Source: Acidimicrobiaceae bacterium (GTDB lineage: Bacteria > Actinomycetota > Acidimicrobiia > Acidimicrobiales > Palsa-688). From it: 38,083 nt of DNA. The stretch's first letter is position 1. Each line of letters begins with the position of its first letter. The stretch covers positions 1 to 38,083 of the forward strand of contig PMWT01000205.1 in the NCBI GenBank assembly GCA_003166025.1, in the 5' to 3' direction. The position numbers and the translations under genes are program-made. A model generated the notes under the pieces. That model had not been told where the DNA came from, made no database searches, and worked only from the letters and a program-made list of their open reading frames with translations. Shown in pieces: positions 25,967 to 33,960 of the stretch.

Positions 25967-26965
25967 TCACCGAGCGGCCTCCTGGACCTGCAGGGCGCCT
26001 TCGGAGGCGACCTCTTCCTCTGCCTTCCAGCACGCCACGTGATGGCCCGGCCGCAGTTCGATAAAAGGCGGGTCCTCGGCGCACTTTTCGAACGCGAAGG
26101 GGCAACGGTCCCGGAACCGGCACCCTGAAGGCGGGCTCAGGAGCGAAGGCGGGCGCCCAGGGATCCCGGTCAGGGCGGCGTCCTCGTAACGAACGCCTAC
26201 CTCGGGCAGCGACGCCAGGAGACGTTGCGTGTAGGGGTGGAGAGGGTGTTCGATTATCGTGGCCGCACCCGCCTTTTCGGCCAGCTTGCCCGCGTACATG
26301 ATGAGGATACTGTCTGCTATCTGGGCCAGGATCGACAGGTCGTGAGTGATGACGATCATGCTCTTTACGAAGCCCCGGTCCCGGAACTCCATCAACATCT
26401 CGCCGACCGCCCGCTGGGTGGAGACGTCCAAGGCAGAGGTCACCTCGTCGGCGATCAGGAGAGACGGGTTGAGCAGGGTCGAGATGACCATGGTGACGCG
26501 CTGGCGCATGCCACCGGACAGTTCGAACGGGTACCTCTCCAGGACATCGTCCGGCAGCCCGACCAAGGCGATGCGGCGCTGGAACTCCTCGCGGACGGAG
26601 CTGAAGCGGACGCCCCGGGACTTGAGGAGGTCGCTCGCCATCCGGCCGACCCTCCTCGTGGGGTTGAGCGCGCTCATGGCGTACTGCGGGATGATCGAAA
26701 CGGCCCGCAAGCGGAAGTGGTTCATGGCCCGGCTGTCCGAAATGGGCAGGGGGCGCCCGTCGAGCTCCACCGTCCCGCCGGTGACCTTCATACGCCCTTC
26801 CATGAAGATCAAGCTGTTGCCCAGGGTCGACTTGCCGCAACCGGACTCGCCGGCCAGGCCCATGATCTCGCCGTCGGCGATGCTGAGACTGACGCGGTCC
26901 ACCGCCTGCACGTCCCCGCGCAGGCTCTGGTAGGCGACGCTGAGGTCTTCTATCTTGAGGCTCAC
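25967..26965 (-). CDS. Oligopeptide/oligosaccharide ABC transporter ATP-binding protein (DppD/OppD type)
   Basis: This is the first ATPase of the importer, 332 residues. It starts with GTG at 26965 (MSLKIEDLSVAYQSL), overlapping the permease stop as GTGA. Walker A is GESGCGKST (39-47), the Q-loop SIIPQYAMSALNP, the signature LSGGMRQR, Walker B LLIADEVTSALDVST and the H-loop ITHDLS. The C-terminal oligopeptide-type extension has GIPGRPPSLLSPPSGCRFRD followed by the Cys-rich RCPFAFEKC motif, diagnostic of the Opp/Dpp class. It pairs with the ATPase encoded 2 nt downstream. Confidence 0.95.
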   Translation of the reverse strand: MSLKIEDLSVAYQSLRGDVQAVDRVSLSIADGEIMGLAGESGCGKSTLGNSLIFMEGRMKVTGGTVELDGRPLPISDSRAMNHFRLRAVSIIPQYAMSALNPTRRVGRMASDLLKSRGVRFSSVREEFQRRIALVGLPDDVLERYPFELSGGMRQRVTMVISTLLNPSLLIADEVTSALDVSTQRAVGEMLMEFRDRGFVKSMIVITHDLSILAQIADSILIMYAGKLAEKAGAATIIEHPLHPYTQRLLASLPEVGVRYEDAALTGIPGRPPSLLSPPSGCRFRDRCPFAFEKCAEDPPFIELRPGHHVACWKAEEEVASEGALQVQEAAR

Positions 26966-27948
26966 AGCTCCCTCAACTTCGGGTTGAAGACTTCGTCGAG
27001 CCCCACGTTGGAGATGTACAACGCCGCCACGATGAGGGTCATCACCAAGCCGGGCGGTATAAACCACCACCACATATGGAGCGTGAGGCCGCTCCACAGC
27101 TCCGCCTTGTTCATCATGTCGCCCAGCGACACTCCGTTGGTCGGCCCGAGGCCGAGGAAGTCGTAGCTGACGGCCAGGAGCATGGACCCGGCGAACAGCA
27201 GGATGAACACCAGCAACAGGTAGGACGCCATGTTGGGGGCGATGTCCTTGATCACTATGCTGGGCCCCCGCTTGCCCGACATCCGGGCCAGGTCCACGAA
27301 GTCGCGGTCGCGCAGGGTGAAGGTCTGCGCCCTCACGGCCCTGGCCACCCAAGGCCACGAGGTGGCGCCGATGAAAACGCCCTCGAAGAAAACACTGTGG
27401 GTCTTGAAGTAAGCACCGATCACCAGCAATAGGACCAGGGCCGGCATCATGATCACGATGTTGGTGAACATCTGCAAGATCTCGTCCAGAAAGCCCCCCC
27501 GCCATCCGGCGGAGAAACCTACCGCCAGACCGATCAGACCGGCGAAGAGAGCCCCCAGGAACCCGACCATGTAACTGTCACGGAGGCTGTACAACAGCAC
27601 CGAGAAGACATCCTCACCGAAGTAGGTCGTCCCCAGGAGATGGTGGATGGAGGGGTGCAGGAAAGGCGGGGCCACGAACTGCTGGTCGCCGTAAGGAGCG
27701 AGCCACGGCCCGAAGATGGCGGCCAGGACGAAAACGACTTCGACTGTGAACCCGAGCATGAACTTCTTGTTGCGCACCGCGAAGTACACGAACTCGAAGC
27801 GGCGGCGCCCCGTGTAATGGACACCGGTCGAGGGCATGCTCGTCCCCCCTGCCGCCGGCCCGGGGGCGTCGGCCTGCCGGTCACCTGGCCCCGCCGGCGA
27901 CGCTCCCGCCAGGACGTCCTTCCCCGGTGATTGTTGTCCCAAGCTCAT
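26962..27948 (-). CDS. ABC transporter permease (DppC/OppC type)
   Basis: This 328-residue inner-membrane permease has a low-complexity Gly/Pro/Ala N-terminal stretch of about 45 residues. The first membrane span follows (FMLGFTVEVVFVLAAIFGPW), then the OppC core with SLRDSYMVGFLGALFAGLIG, the cytoplasmic ATPase-coupling loop (RAVRAQTFTLRDRDFVDLAR, then KDIAPN) and further spans ending VMTLIVAALYISNVGLDEVF. The C-terminus NPKLREL is typical. ATGA overlap with the upstream permease and GTGA overlap with the downstream ATPase show tight coupling. Confidence 0.93.
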   Translation of the reverse strand: MSLGQQSPGKDVLAGASPAGPGDRQADAPGPAAGGTSMPSTGVHYTGRRRFEFVYFAVRNKKFMLGFTVEVVFVLAAIFGPWLAPYGDQQFVAPPFLHPSIHHLLGTTYFGEDVFSVLLYSLRDSYMVGFLGALFAGLIGLAVGFSAGWRGGFLDEILQMFTNIVIMMPALVLLLVIGAYFKTHSVFFEGVFIGATSWPWVARAVRAQTFTLRDRDFVDLARMSGKRGPSIVIKDIAPNMASYLLLVFILLFAGSMLLAVSYDFLGLGPTNGVSLGDMMNKAELWSGLTLHMWWWFIPPGLVMTLIVAALYISNVGLDEVFNPKLREL

Positions 27949-28958
27949 GCCTGCGCTCCCTGCATGCTGAGGCGGGTCCTCGGGTCGACCATCACATAAA
28001 CGATGTCAATAATGAAGTTGGCGATGAGCACGCCGAGGATGATGAACAAGAATATCCCTTGTAACAAAAAGAAGTCCTGGTCGGTCACGGCCAGGTAGAT
28101 AAGGTGGCCGAGGCCGGGGTACTGGAACACCTCCTCGGTGACGATGTTGCCACCGATCACCGTGCCCAGGGATATGGCCAGGCCCGAAAGCTGGGGCAGG
28201 ACAGCGTTGCGGTACGCGTACCTGCGCACGAGGTGCTGGGTAGCGCCAAGGGAGCGGAGGTACCGGGCATAGTCGGTCTCCAGCTCATATATGACGAGGT
28301 TCCTCATCCCGATGGCCCACCCACCGAAGCTCACCAGGAACACGGTCAGGAAAGGCAGGAACCAGTGGTAGGCGAGGCTGACCACGAAGCTCCAGCTCCA
28401 ATTGGGGACCATGCTCTCGGAGTACCCGCCGGATATGGGGAACCACCGGGTCACGGCACCCAGGTAAAAGGCGGCGGCCAGCGCCAGCCAGGGGTAGGGC
28501 GAGGCCTGGAAGAGGTAACCGACAGGAAGGACCGTGTTATCGAGCAGCTTGCGCCGTGCTGCCGCCGCTCCGATCCGGTTGCCGAGAAAATAGCTCAAAA
28601 GTATTGCCGGCACCAACAACGCCAGGGTGTAGGGGACGGCGGCCAAGATGACGCTGCGCACGGTCGCCGGGTAAGCGTAGATGCTCACGCCCAGGTTGCC
28701 GTGGAAAATGTTGTCCCAGTACTGCCAGTACTGCTGCCAAAGGGGCACGTTCAGCCCGAATGCCTTGGCAAAGGTCTTGTACAAGGCCGTCCACGAGCCT
28801 GGGGCCAGGGTCGAGAACTTGTCGACGTACACCGCTACGGGGTCGCCCGGGACCAGGCGCGGTATCAACCAGTCGACCGTAACCCCGACAAAAAAGGCCA
28901 GTACGTACGTGACCAGCTTTCGGGTGAGATAACGCCTCACCTTGTCACTCCTCCACAT
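27945..28958 (-). CDS. ABC transporter permease (DppB/OppB type)
   Basis: This 337-residue first permease begins MWRSDKVRRYLTRKLVTYVL, with an N-terminal span (AFFVGVTVDWLIPRLVPGDP) typical of OppB. Several hydrophobic spans follow, including a coupling loop in LETDYARYLRSLGATQHLVR. It ends with FPYPGLG-like FQYPGLGHLIYLAVTDQDF and the final span preceding VMVDPRTRLSMQGAQA. It is separated from the binding-protein gene by 91 nt containing a strong hairpin and overlaps the second permease by ATGA. Confidence 0.93.
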   Translation of the reverse strand: MWRSDKVRRYLTRKLVTYVLAFFVGVTVDWLIPRLVPGDPVAVYVDKFSTLAPGSWTALYKTFAKAFGLNVPLWQQYWQYWDNIFHGNLGVSIYAYPATVRSVILAAVPYTLALLVPAILLSYFLGNRIGAAAARRKLLDNTVLPVGYLFQASPYPWLALAAAFYLGAVTRWFPISGGYSESMVPNWSWSFVVSLAYHWFLPFLTVFLVSFGGWAIGMRNLVIYELETDYARYLRSLGATQHLVRRYAYRNAVLPQLSGLAISLGTVIGGNIVTEEVFQYPGLGHLIYLAVTDQDFFLLQGIFLFIILGVLIANFIIDIVYVMVDPRTRLSMQGAQA

Positions 28959-28970
28959 CCTGCTAAGGCC

Positions 28971-29009
28971 AGCGGCCCACCGCCAAGTGTAGAAGGCGGT
29001 GGGCCGGCT
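28971..29009 (-). terminator. Stem-loop between the binding-protein gene and the permease genes
   Basis: An 11-bp perfect inverted repeat (GGCCCACCGCC at 28974-28984, GGCGGTGGGCC at 28995-29005) has a 10-nt loop, extended by AGC/GCT with one bulged base. No T-run follows on either strand. In binding-protein-dependent operons such a hairpin usually stabilises the upstream mRNA or partly stops transcription, so that the binding protein is made in excess over the permease. Confidence 0.65.
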
Positions 29010-29049
29010 GTCAGGTTTCTAGGACCAGCTATTTGGGCTGAATTTGGCC

Positions 29050-30780
29050 TTACGCAGGCTTGAGCTGGGCCAGGCCCAGGACCGTGGTCATGGCTCCCAG
29101 CCATCCGGCCCACATGACCGGCGTGTAGCGGTCGCTGGGGTTGGTGTTGGAGGGGTAGTTGGTCCACACGGTGGTTTGGCCCTGGAACCAGGCCCCGTTG
29201 TACCACAGGGGCACCTCAGGCAGCTGCTGGAGGAACCGGGTCTCGACCTGGCTGTAGATCTTGTCCAGCGCCGCGGTGTTGCTGGTCGGAGTGGTCGCAG
29301 CCTTCTCCACGAGGGCCCACGCCGCCGGGTCGCTGAAGCGCTCGACGTTGAGCTCGGCGCTCTGGCTCTTCGCTATCGGGAGCTGGTAGACACGGTCGAA
29401 GTAGCTATAGGGCGTGGCGTCGGGACCGGCGTTGTTGTCGATCATCATGTCGTAGTTGCCACTGGCCTCATCGGCGGTGCGGTCGTTGGACGACGGGTAG
29501 ATCGGGCTGACATTGATGCCGACCTTGTTGAGCTGCTGGGAGATGATCTGGATGGCAGCCATCCAGTCGGTCCACCCGTCCGGCACCTCGAGGGTGAGCT
29601 TCTGTCCCTTGTAGCCGGCTTCCTTGAGGAGGGTCTTGGCCATGCTCGGGTTGTAGCTGAAGCCGTACTGCTTGACAACGCTCGAGTTGACATAAGAGTC
29701 CAGGTTCGGCAAGAGCCCAGTCGGGTTGGCCGCCTTGACTATCCCGGTGTAGACGCCGCTCACGACCGACTGCGGGTTGATGGCCTCAGCCACCGCATGG
29801 CGGAAGTCGGCGTTGTTCATCGGGGCTTTGGTGGTGTTCATCTCCAGCCAAGCGGTGTTGGCCGAGAGCATGTAGGGCGAATCCTTGTAGAAGGTCCGCA
29901 AGCCATAGCCGCCGGTGCCGTGGAGGCCGCTGATAAGGCTGGAGATCCCGGGGAGGAAGTTGTTGCTCCAGTCGATCTGGTTGCTCACAAGGTTGGACAG
30001 CTCGACGTTGTTGGAAGCATTTACCTGGTCGCAGAGGTACTTGAAGGAGAACGACAGGTGCAGCTGGCTAAGCCCCCACCAATTGGGGTTGAGCTGGTAG
30101 CAGGCCTGCGTGGACCCGGAGCCGGTCGTCGAGGCGATGAGGCTCATCGGGCCGGTGCTGACGGGGGACAGGTTGGCGCTGGTCACCTGGTCGGCGGCCG
30201 ACAGGGTCGACCACACTTCCTTGGGCAGCACGGGCTGGTTCCACAGGTAGCGCTGCCACGCCGTGTAGGGCGGCGGGCTGGTGAAGTTCACCGTAACCGT
30301 GTTGCCACTGGAAGTCACGCTCTGGATGAACTGGCCCAGGTTGCTGTAGGGCACGGCCGGGTTGGTCTTGGCCAGGCTTATCGAGTAGGCGACATCGGCC
30401 CCGGTGAGAGGAGTGCCATCGCTCCACTTAACGCCATTGCGGACGGCGATGGTGTAGGTGCTACCGCTCCACGTGCCGCTCGTCGCCAACCAGGGCATAT
30501 AGCTGTTGGTGATGGGGTTGTAGAGGTAGAGAGGCTCGTAGAGCAGCCCCATGGTGCCGGTGTAATAGTTGCCGGTGTTGAGGGGGTTGAAGTTGGTGGG
30601 GGGGCCGTATTCGGTCCCGCTGGTGTAGAGCGTCTCGTTGCGCGGGAAACTGACTGCATTGGCCACCTTGGCGGCGGAAGCCGTACCCGTGCTTACGAAA
30701 CTCAACAAGGGCAGCGCTAGCGCGGCCGCAGTAAAGACGGTGCCACAGCGGACAACCATCTTCTTTTTGCTTGTCACCAT
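29050..30780 (-). CDS. Extracellular solute-binding protein, family 5 (Opp/Dpp type)
   Basis: This 576-residue exported receptor feeds the downstream importer. The ATG at 30780 (MVTSKKKMVVRCG) has AAGGAG about 10-13 nt upstream. A classical signal peptide follows (TVFTAAALALPLLSF) with an AxA-type cleavage site after STGTASA and no lipobox Cys, so it appears not to be a lipoprotein. The family-5 fold is marked by PLNTGNYYTGTMGLLYEPLY, VRNGVKWSDGTPLTGADVAY, then DFRHAVAEAINPQSVV and YNPSMAKTLLKEAGYKGQKL. Members bind peptides, but also cellobiose or mannobiose in sugar-importing versions. The GH130 and LacI neighbours argue for a sugar. Open frame above 30780 overlaps the promoter region and is not coding. 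Confidence 0.93.
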   Translation of the reverse strand: MVTSKKKMVVRCGTVFTAAALALPLLSFVSTGTASAAKVANAVSFPRNETLYTSGTEYGPPTNFNPLNTGNYYTGTMGLLYEPLYLYNPITNSYMPWLATSGTWSGSTYTIAVRNGVKWSDGTPLTGADVAYSISLAKTNPAVPYSNLGQFIQSVTSSGNTVTVNFTSPPPYTAWQRYLWNQPVLPKEVWSTLSAADQVTSANLSPVSTGPMSLIASTTGSGSTQACYQLNPNWWGLSQLHLSFSFKYLCDQVNASNNVELSNLVSNQIDWSNNFLPGISSLISGLHGTGGYGLRTFYKDSPYMLSANTAWLEMNTTKAPMNNADFRHAVAEAINPQSVVSGVYTGIVKAANPTGLLPNLDSYVNSSVVKQYGFSYNPSMAKTLLKEAGYKGQKLTLEVPDGWTDWMAAIQIISQQLNKVGINVSPIYPSSNDRTADEASGNYDMMIDNNAGPDATPYSYFDRVYQLPIAKSQSAELNVERFSDPAAWALVEKAATTPTSNTAALDKIYSQVETRFLQQLPEVPLWYNGAWFQGQTTVWTNYPSNTNPSDRYTPVMWAGWLGAMTTVLGLAQLKPA

Positions 30781-31057
30781 ATTGTCAGTGCTCCTTATCT
30801 TGGTACTTGGCCCGAAATAGGGCCGCGCTACACCCAGCCCATCGGGCCGGTTGTCTTTTTCGCTCCAGGTACTACTGGATCTGCATTTGGGAGTTTCGGT
30901 AGATCTGGTTACGCGTAGGACTGCGGCCCGTCGGCCGCACGAGAAGGAACGGCACATGGCGCCAGGGGACGGGTGGGGCCTTACTGGCGAGAAGTCGTAC
31001 CGACGGCCGCGAACCAGCCTCGGCCACCCATTGCACCCCCTTGTGCAGTCTCTGTCG

Positions 31058-31071
31058 TTGAACCGGTTAAG
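31058..31071. promoter_or_regulatory. Candidate LacI-family operator
   Basis: TTGAACCGGTTAAG has a perfect 8-bp centre, AACCGGTT, with the CG middle step that LacI-family proteins favour. It starts about 15 nt downstream of the -10 box of the promoter at 31086-31114, at or just past the transcription start, where a bound repressor would block RNA polymerase. A second palindrome, CCGTACGG (31073-31080), abuts it. Confidence 0.55.
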
Positions 31072-31085
31072 ACCGTACGGCAAGT

Positions 31086-31114
31086 ACGTTAAGCACGGCG
31101 GCCGGAGGAGTCAA
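31086..31114 (-). promoter_or_regulatory. Promoter of the sugar-uptake/GH130 operon
   Basis: On the minus strand TTGACT (31109-31114), exactly 17 nt, then TAACGT (31086-31091). This is the best sigma-70-type match seen in the window and points at the binding-protein gene, with a LacI-type palindrome immediately downstream. Confidence 0.6.
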
Positions 31115-31134
31115 GTCACTTTGCTGTTTTTCGC

Positions 31135-31153
31135 AAAAAAGCTGCTGACCAGC
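31135..31153 (-). terminator. Possible lacI terminator
   Basis: On the minus strand a short stem GCTG/CAGC (31144-31153) is followed 3 nt later by six T (31135-31140). The stem is weak, but the T-run is the only clear one after lacI. Confidence 0.3.
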
Positions 31154-31225
31154 GCCTTTAGCCCGCCATCAATGACCCGCAAATCCAGGGCAGGTCAAGA
31201 CGAGGCCATGGTGCGGGCGTCGCTC

Positions 31226-32260
31226 CTAGGCGGGGACTGCGGCCGTGCTGGCCCGAGGGACCAGTGCGGTGGGCTCTTCCTCCGCCGGCGGCACGGGCCG
31301 GCCCTCGAGCAGGTCGAGCAGGGCGCACGCGGCGCGCGCCCCGTAGGCTTCCACGTCGCGGGCGCAGGCGGTGAGCGAAGGCCGCACCACCTCGCACAGG
31401 ATGGAGTCGTCGAAGGACACGACCGACAGCTCGTTGGGTACCACGATGCCCAACTCCTGGGCCACGCCCAGGCCGGCCACGGCCATGATGTCGTTGTCGT
31501 AGATGATGGCCGTGGGCCGGCGTTTTGCGGCCAGGAGCTTCCGGGTGGCGTCCGCCCCGGCCGAGCTGGTGTAGTCCGTGGGCAGCACCCGACCGCTGGC
31601 GCCCGCCTCCGCCAATGCCTCCTCGAGCACGTCGTTGCGGACCTTCGTGCAGGCGAAAGCGTTGGACCCGGCCACCCGGTCGATGCGGGTATGGCCCAGA
31701 GCCACCAGGTGGTCGACGATCTGACGTATGCCGGAGGTGTCGTTGCCGGGGAAATAAGGCACCGTGCCCGTCGCTCCCGGTCCCCCGACGATCACGGCCG
31801 GGAGGTGGAGCTGCTCCACTTGAGGCACCCTGGGGTCATCCACCCGGAGGTCCACGAGGAGCACGCCGTCCACGTGCCGCTCGGCCCACCAGCGCCGCAG
31901 CGCCACCGCCTCCGCTTCAACGTCCTCGACGATCTGCAGCATGAGCGATATCTGGCGAGCCGACAACTCAGCCTCGATCCCGGACAGCAGCTTGGAGAAG
32001 AACGGCTCGTAGGCCAGGGTGCGGGCCGGCCGGGCCAAGGCCAGGCCGCACGCCCCTGAACGCGACGCAGACAGGGCACGGGCGGCCCGGTTGGGCTGCC
32101 AGCCCGCCTCGGCGGCGACGGCGAGGATGCGCTGGCGGGTCGGTTCGGACAGGCCCGGGTTCCCGTTTAATGCGTACGAAACCGAGCCCTTCGAGACGCC
32201 GGCTCGCTCCGCTATGTCCGCGATGGTCGGCCTACGTGGGCCCAACTGCCTGCGTGGCAC
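31226..32260 (-). CDS. LacI-family transcriptional regulator
   Basis: This 344-residue sugar-responsive DNA-binding protein probably represses the binding-protein/transport/GH130 operon downstream. The helix-turn-helix is at about residues 11-32 (TIADIAERAGVSKGSVSYAL), followed by the hinge region (RAARALSASRSG). A periplasmic-binding-protein-like effector domain covers the rest (GVLLVDLRVDDPRVPQV, AIIYDNDIMAVAGLGVAQEL, SVVSFDDSILCEVVRPSLTA). The GTG start at 32260 has GGGAG about 9 nt upstream. The AACCGGTT-centred palindrome about 155 nt past its stop is the likely target. The effector is unknown; a mannoside or its breakdown product is an inference. Confidence 0.93.
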   Translation of the reverse strand: MPRRQLGPRRPTIADIAERAGVSKGSVSYALNGNPGLSEPTRQRILAVAAEAGWQPNRAARALSASRSGACGLALARPARTLAYEPFFSKLLSGIEAELSARQISLMLQIVEDVEAEAVALRRWWAERHVDGVLLVDLRVDDPRVPQVEQLHLPAVIVGGPGATGTVPYFPGNDTSGIRQIVDHLVALGHTRIDRVAGSNAFACTKVRNDVLEEALAEAGASGRVLPTDYTSSAGADATRKLLAAKRRPTAIIYDNDIMAVAGLGVAQELGIVVPNELSVVSFDDSILCEVVRPSLTACARDVEAYGARAACALLDLLEGRPVPPAEEEPTALVPRASTAAVPA

Positions 32261-32330
32261 AGCCTGTTCTCCCTAGTCCCTGGTGGCGCTCACTTTACAG
32301 AAGTGGCTTGGGCGCCTCAAAGCGAGCGGC

Positions 32331-33923
32331 CTATTCCCACTCGATCGTGCCAGGCGGCTTGCTCGTTATGTCGAGCACGACACGGTTTATTTCGTTTACC
32401 TCATTGGTAATTCGCGTCGAGACCCGCGCCAGTACGTCGTAGGGGAGGCGGGAAAAGTCGGCGGTCATGGCGTCCTCACTGCTCACCGGCCGTAATACCA
32501 CAGGATGACCGTAGGTCCGCCCGTCGCCCTGCACCCCGACACTGCGCACATCGGCCAGCAGGACGACCGGGCACTGCCAAATCTCGCGGTCCAGACCGGC
32601 CCGGGAAAGCTCCTCGCGCACGATGGCGTCCGCTTGGCGCAGGACGCGCAGGCGTTCCTCGGTGACGGCCCCTACGATCCTTATGGCCAGGCCCGGCCCG
32701 GGGAAGGGCTGGCGCCAAACGAGATCCTTGGGCAACCCAAGCTCTTCGCCGACGGCCCGGACCTCGTCCTTGAACAAACTGCGCAGGGGCTCGACGAGCT
32801 CGAAACGCAGGTCGTCGGGCAGGCCCCCCACATTGTGGTGGCTCTTGATGTTGGCGGCCCCCTCGCCTCCCCCCGACTCGACGACGTCCGGGTAGAGGGT
32901 GCCCTGCACGAGGAACCTCACTTCACCGGCATGCTCCCGGCCCTGGGCCCGGACGATGTCCGCCGCCGCGCCCTCGAACGCCCGGATGAACTCCCGGCCG
33001 ATCGCCTTACGCTTGGCCTCCGGGCCGGTCGGGTCGGGCAGCGCGGCCAGGGCGTCCAGGAACTGGCGCCGGGCGTGGACGGTGCGCAGCCGGACGCCGG
33101 TCGCCTTCACGAAATCCTGCTCGACCTGCTCACGCTCCCCCTCGCGCAGGAGCCCGTGGTCCACGAAGACGCAGGTGAGCTGCTCTCCCACGGCCCGCTG
33201 GACCAGCGCCGCGGCCACGGCGGAGTCCACCCCGCCGGAGAGCCCGGCTATGACGGTGTGGCTGCCCACGAGGTCGGCTATAGATTTGACCGACGCGTCG
33301 ATGATGCTCCCGGTCGTCCAGGTCGGAGCGATGCCGGCGCAGCGGTAGAGGAAGTTTTCGATGAGGCGTTGGCCGTTGTCGGTATGGACGACTTCGGGGT
33401 GCCATTGCACCGCGAACAGACGGCGGGCCGGGTCTTCGAACGCCGCTATCGGGGCACCTTCAGTGGACGCCGTGCAAACGAAGCCCGGGGGTAACTGGAC
33501 GGCGGCGTCGCGGTGCGACATCCACACCGATTGGTGGGCGGGCAGGCCTGCCAAAAGCCCCGCGGCGGTGTGGATCTCGGCCTCGGTCCGGCCGAACTCG
33601 CCTTTGGGGGTGTGGCCCACCGCTCCACCCAGGGCGACCGCCATCGCCTGCAGGCCATAGCAGATGCCGAGGACAGGTATGCCCGCACTGAACAGGGAGG
33701 GGTCCGCCTTGGGTGCGCCGGGCACGTAGACGCTCTCGGGACCGCCGGACAGTACCAGCGCGCTAGGCCGGCGGGCGACGATCTCGGCCACGGACGTCGT
33801 GTGAGGGATTATCTCGCTGTAGACCCGGGCCTCGCGCACCCGCCGGGCAATAAGCTGGGCGTACTGGGCCCCGTAATCGACCACCAGCACGGGGCCGGGT
33901 AGGCTCATCAAGACAGAGTACAC
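32331..33923 (-). CDS. guaA: GMP synthase (glutamine-hydrolysing)
   Basis: The enzyme converts XMP to GMP using glutamine and ATP. The 530 residues include an N-terminal class I amidotransferase domain ([20 protein letters not shown] at the start, Cys nucleophile in GICYGLQAM, His-Glu in FAVQWHPEV). An ATP-pyrophosphatase domain follows (P-loop [15 protein letters not shown]), then the C-terminal dimerisation domain ([20 protein letters not shown], ending KPPGTIEWE). All catalytic residues are present. I chose the GTG at 33923 because a TAAGGT box lies 6 nt before it. The ATG at 33908 would remove five residues. It is downstream of fdhD on the same strand, probably with its own promoter. Confidence 0.97.
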   Translation of the reverse strand: MYSVLMSLPGPVLVVDYGAQYAQLIARRVREARVYSEIIPHTTSVAEIVARRPSALVLSGGPESVYVPGAPKADPSLFSAGIPVLGICYGLQAMAVALGGAVGHTPKGEFGRTEAEIHTAAGLLAGLPAHQSVWMSHRDAAVQLPPGFVCTASTEGAPIAAFEDPARRLFAVQWHPEVVHTDNGQRLIENFLYRCAGIAPTWTTGSIIDASVKSIADLVGSHTVIAGLSGGVDSAVAAALVQRAVGEQLTCVFVDHGLLREGEREQVEQDFVKATGVRLRTVHARRQFLDALAALPDPTGPEAKRKAIGREFIRAFEGAAADIVRAQGREHAGEVRFLVQGTLYPDVVESGGGEGAANIKSHHNVGGLPDDLRFELVEPLRSLFKDEVRAVGEELGLPKDLVWRQPFPGPGLAIRIVGAVTEERLRVLRQADAIVREELSRAGLDREIWQCPVVLLADVRSVGVQGDGRTYGHPVVLRPVSSEDAMTADFSRLPYDVLARVSTRITNEVNEINRVVLDITSKPPGTIEWE

Positions 33924-33927
33924 GGCG

Positions 33928-33960
33928 CAACCTTAGGCCCGGGCCCGGCAACCTTAGGCC
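33928..33960. repeat. 21-bp-spaced direct repeat at the fdhD/guaA boundary
   Basis: CAACCTTAGGCC occurs at 33928-33939 and again at 33949-33960, separated by the palindromic CGGGCCCGG. The repeat period is 21 bp, two helical turns. On the minus strand each copy contains TAAGGT. The right copy provides the fdhD stop codon, and the left copy provides a -10-like box 6 nt before the guaA GTG. Confidence 0.75.
33930..33935 (-). promoter_or_regulatory. -10 box for a leaderless guaA mRNA
   Basis: TAAGGT on the minus strand is followed by 6 nt and the GTG at 33923. No consensus -35 lies 16-18 nt upstream. That space is filled by the other repeat copy, which might bind an activator. Confidence 0.35.

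Larger units (their letters stand above)
30781..31225 (-). other. 445-nt regulatory gap between lacI and the binding-protein gene
   Basis: No gene is supported here. It holds, in minus-strand order, a weak lacI terminator (about 31153-31135), the promoter (31114-31086), a LacI-type operator (31071-31058) and then about 280 nt of leader before the binding-protein ATG. The leader contains a few short inverted repeats but no riboswitch I recognise. A long leader with an operator at its start suggests control mainly at initiation. Confidence 0.6.

Noticed and set aside
25965-26840. Upstream extension of the second ABC ATPase as a 666-residue protein
   Set aside because: The extra part lies in another frame of the first ATPase gene and has no motif. 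The ATPase fold begins normally at 25964.
30781-31083. Upstream extension of the solute-binding protein by about 100 residues
   Set aside because: It would bury the signal peptide inside the protein and run through the long leader. AAGGAG precedes the ATG at 30780.
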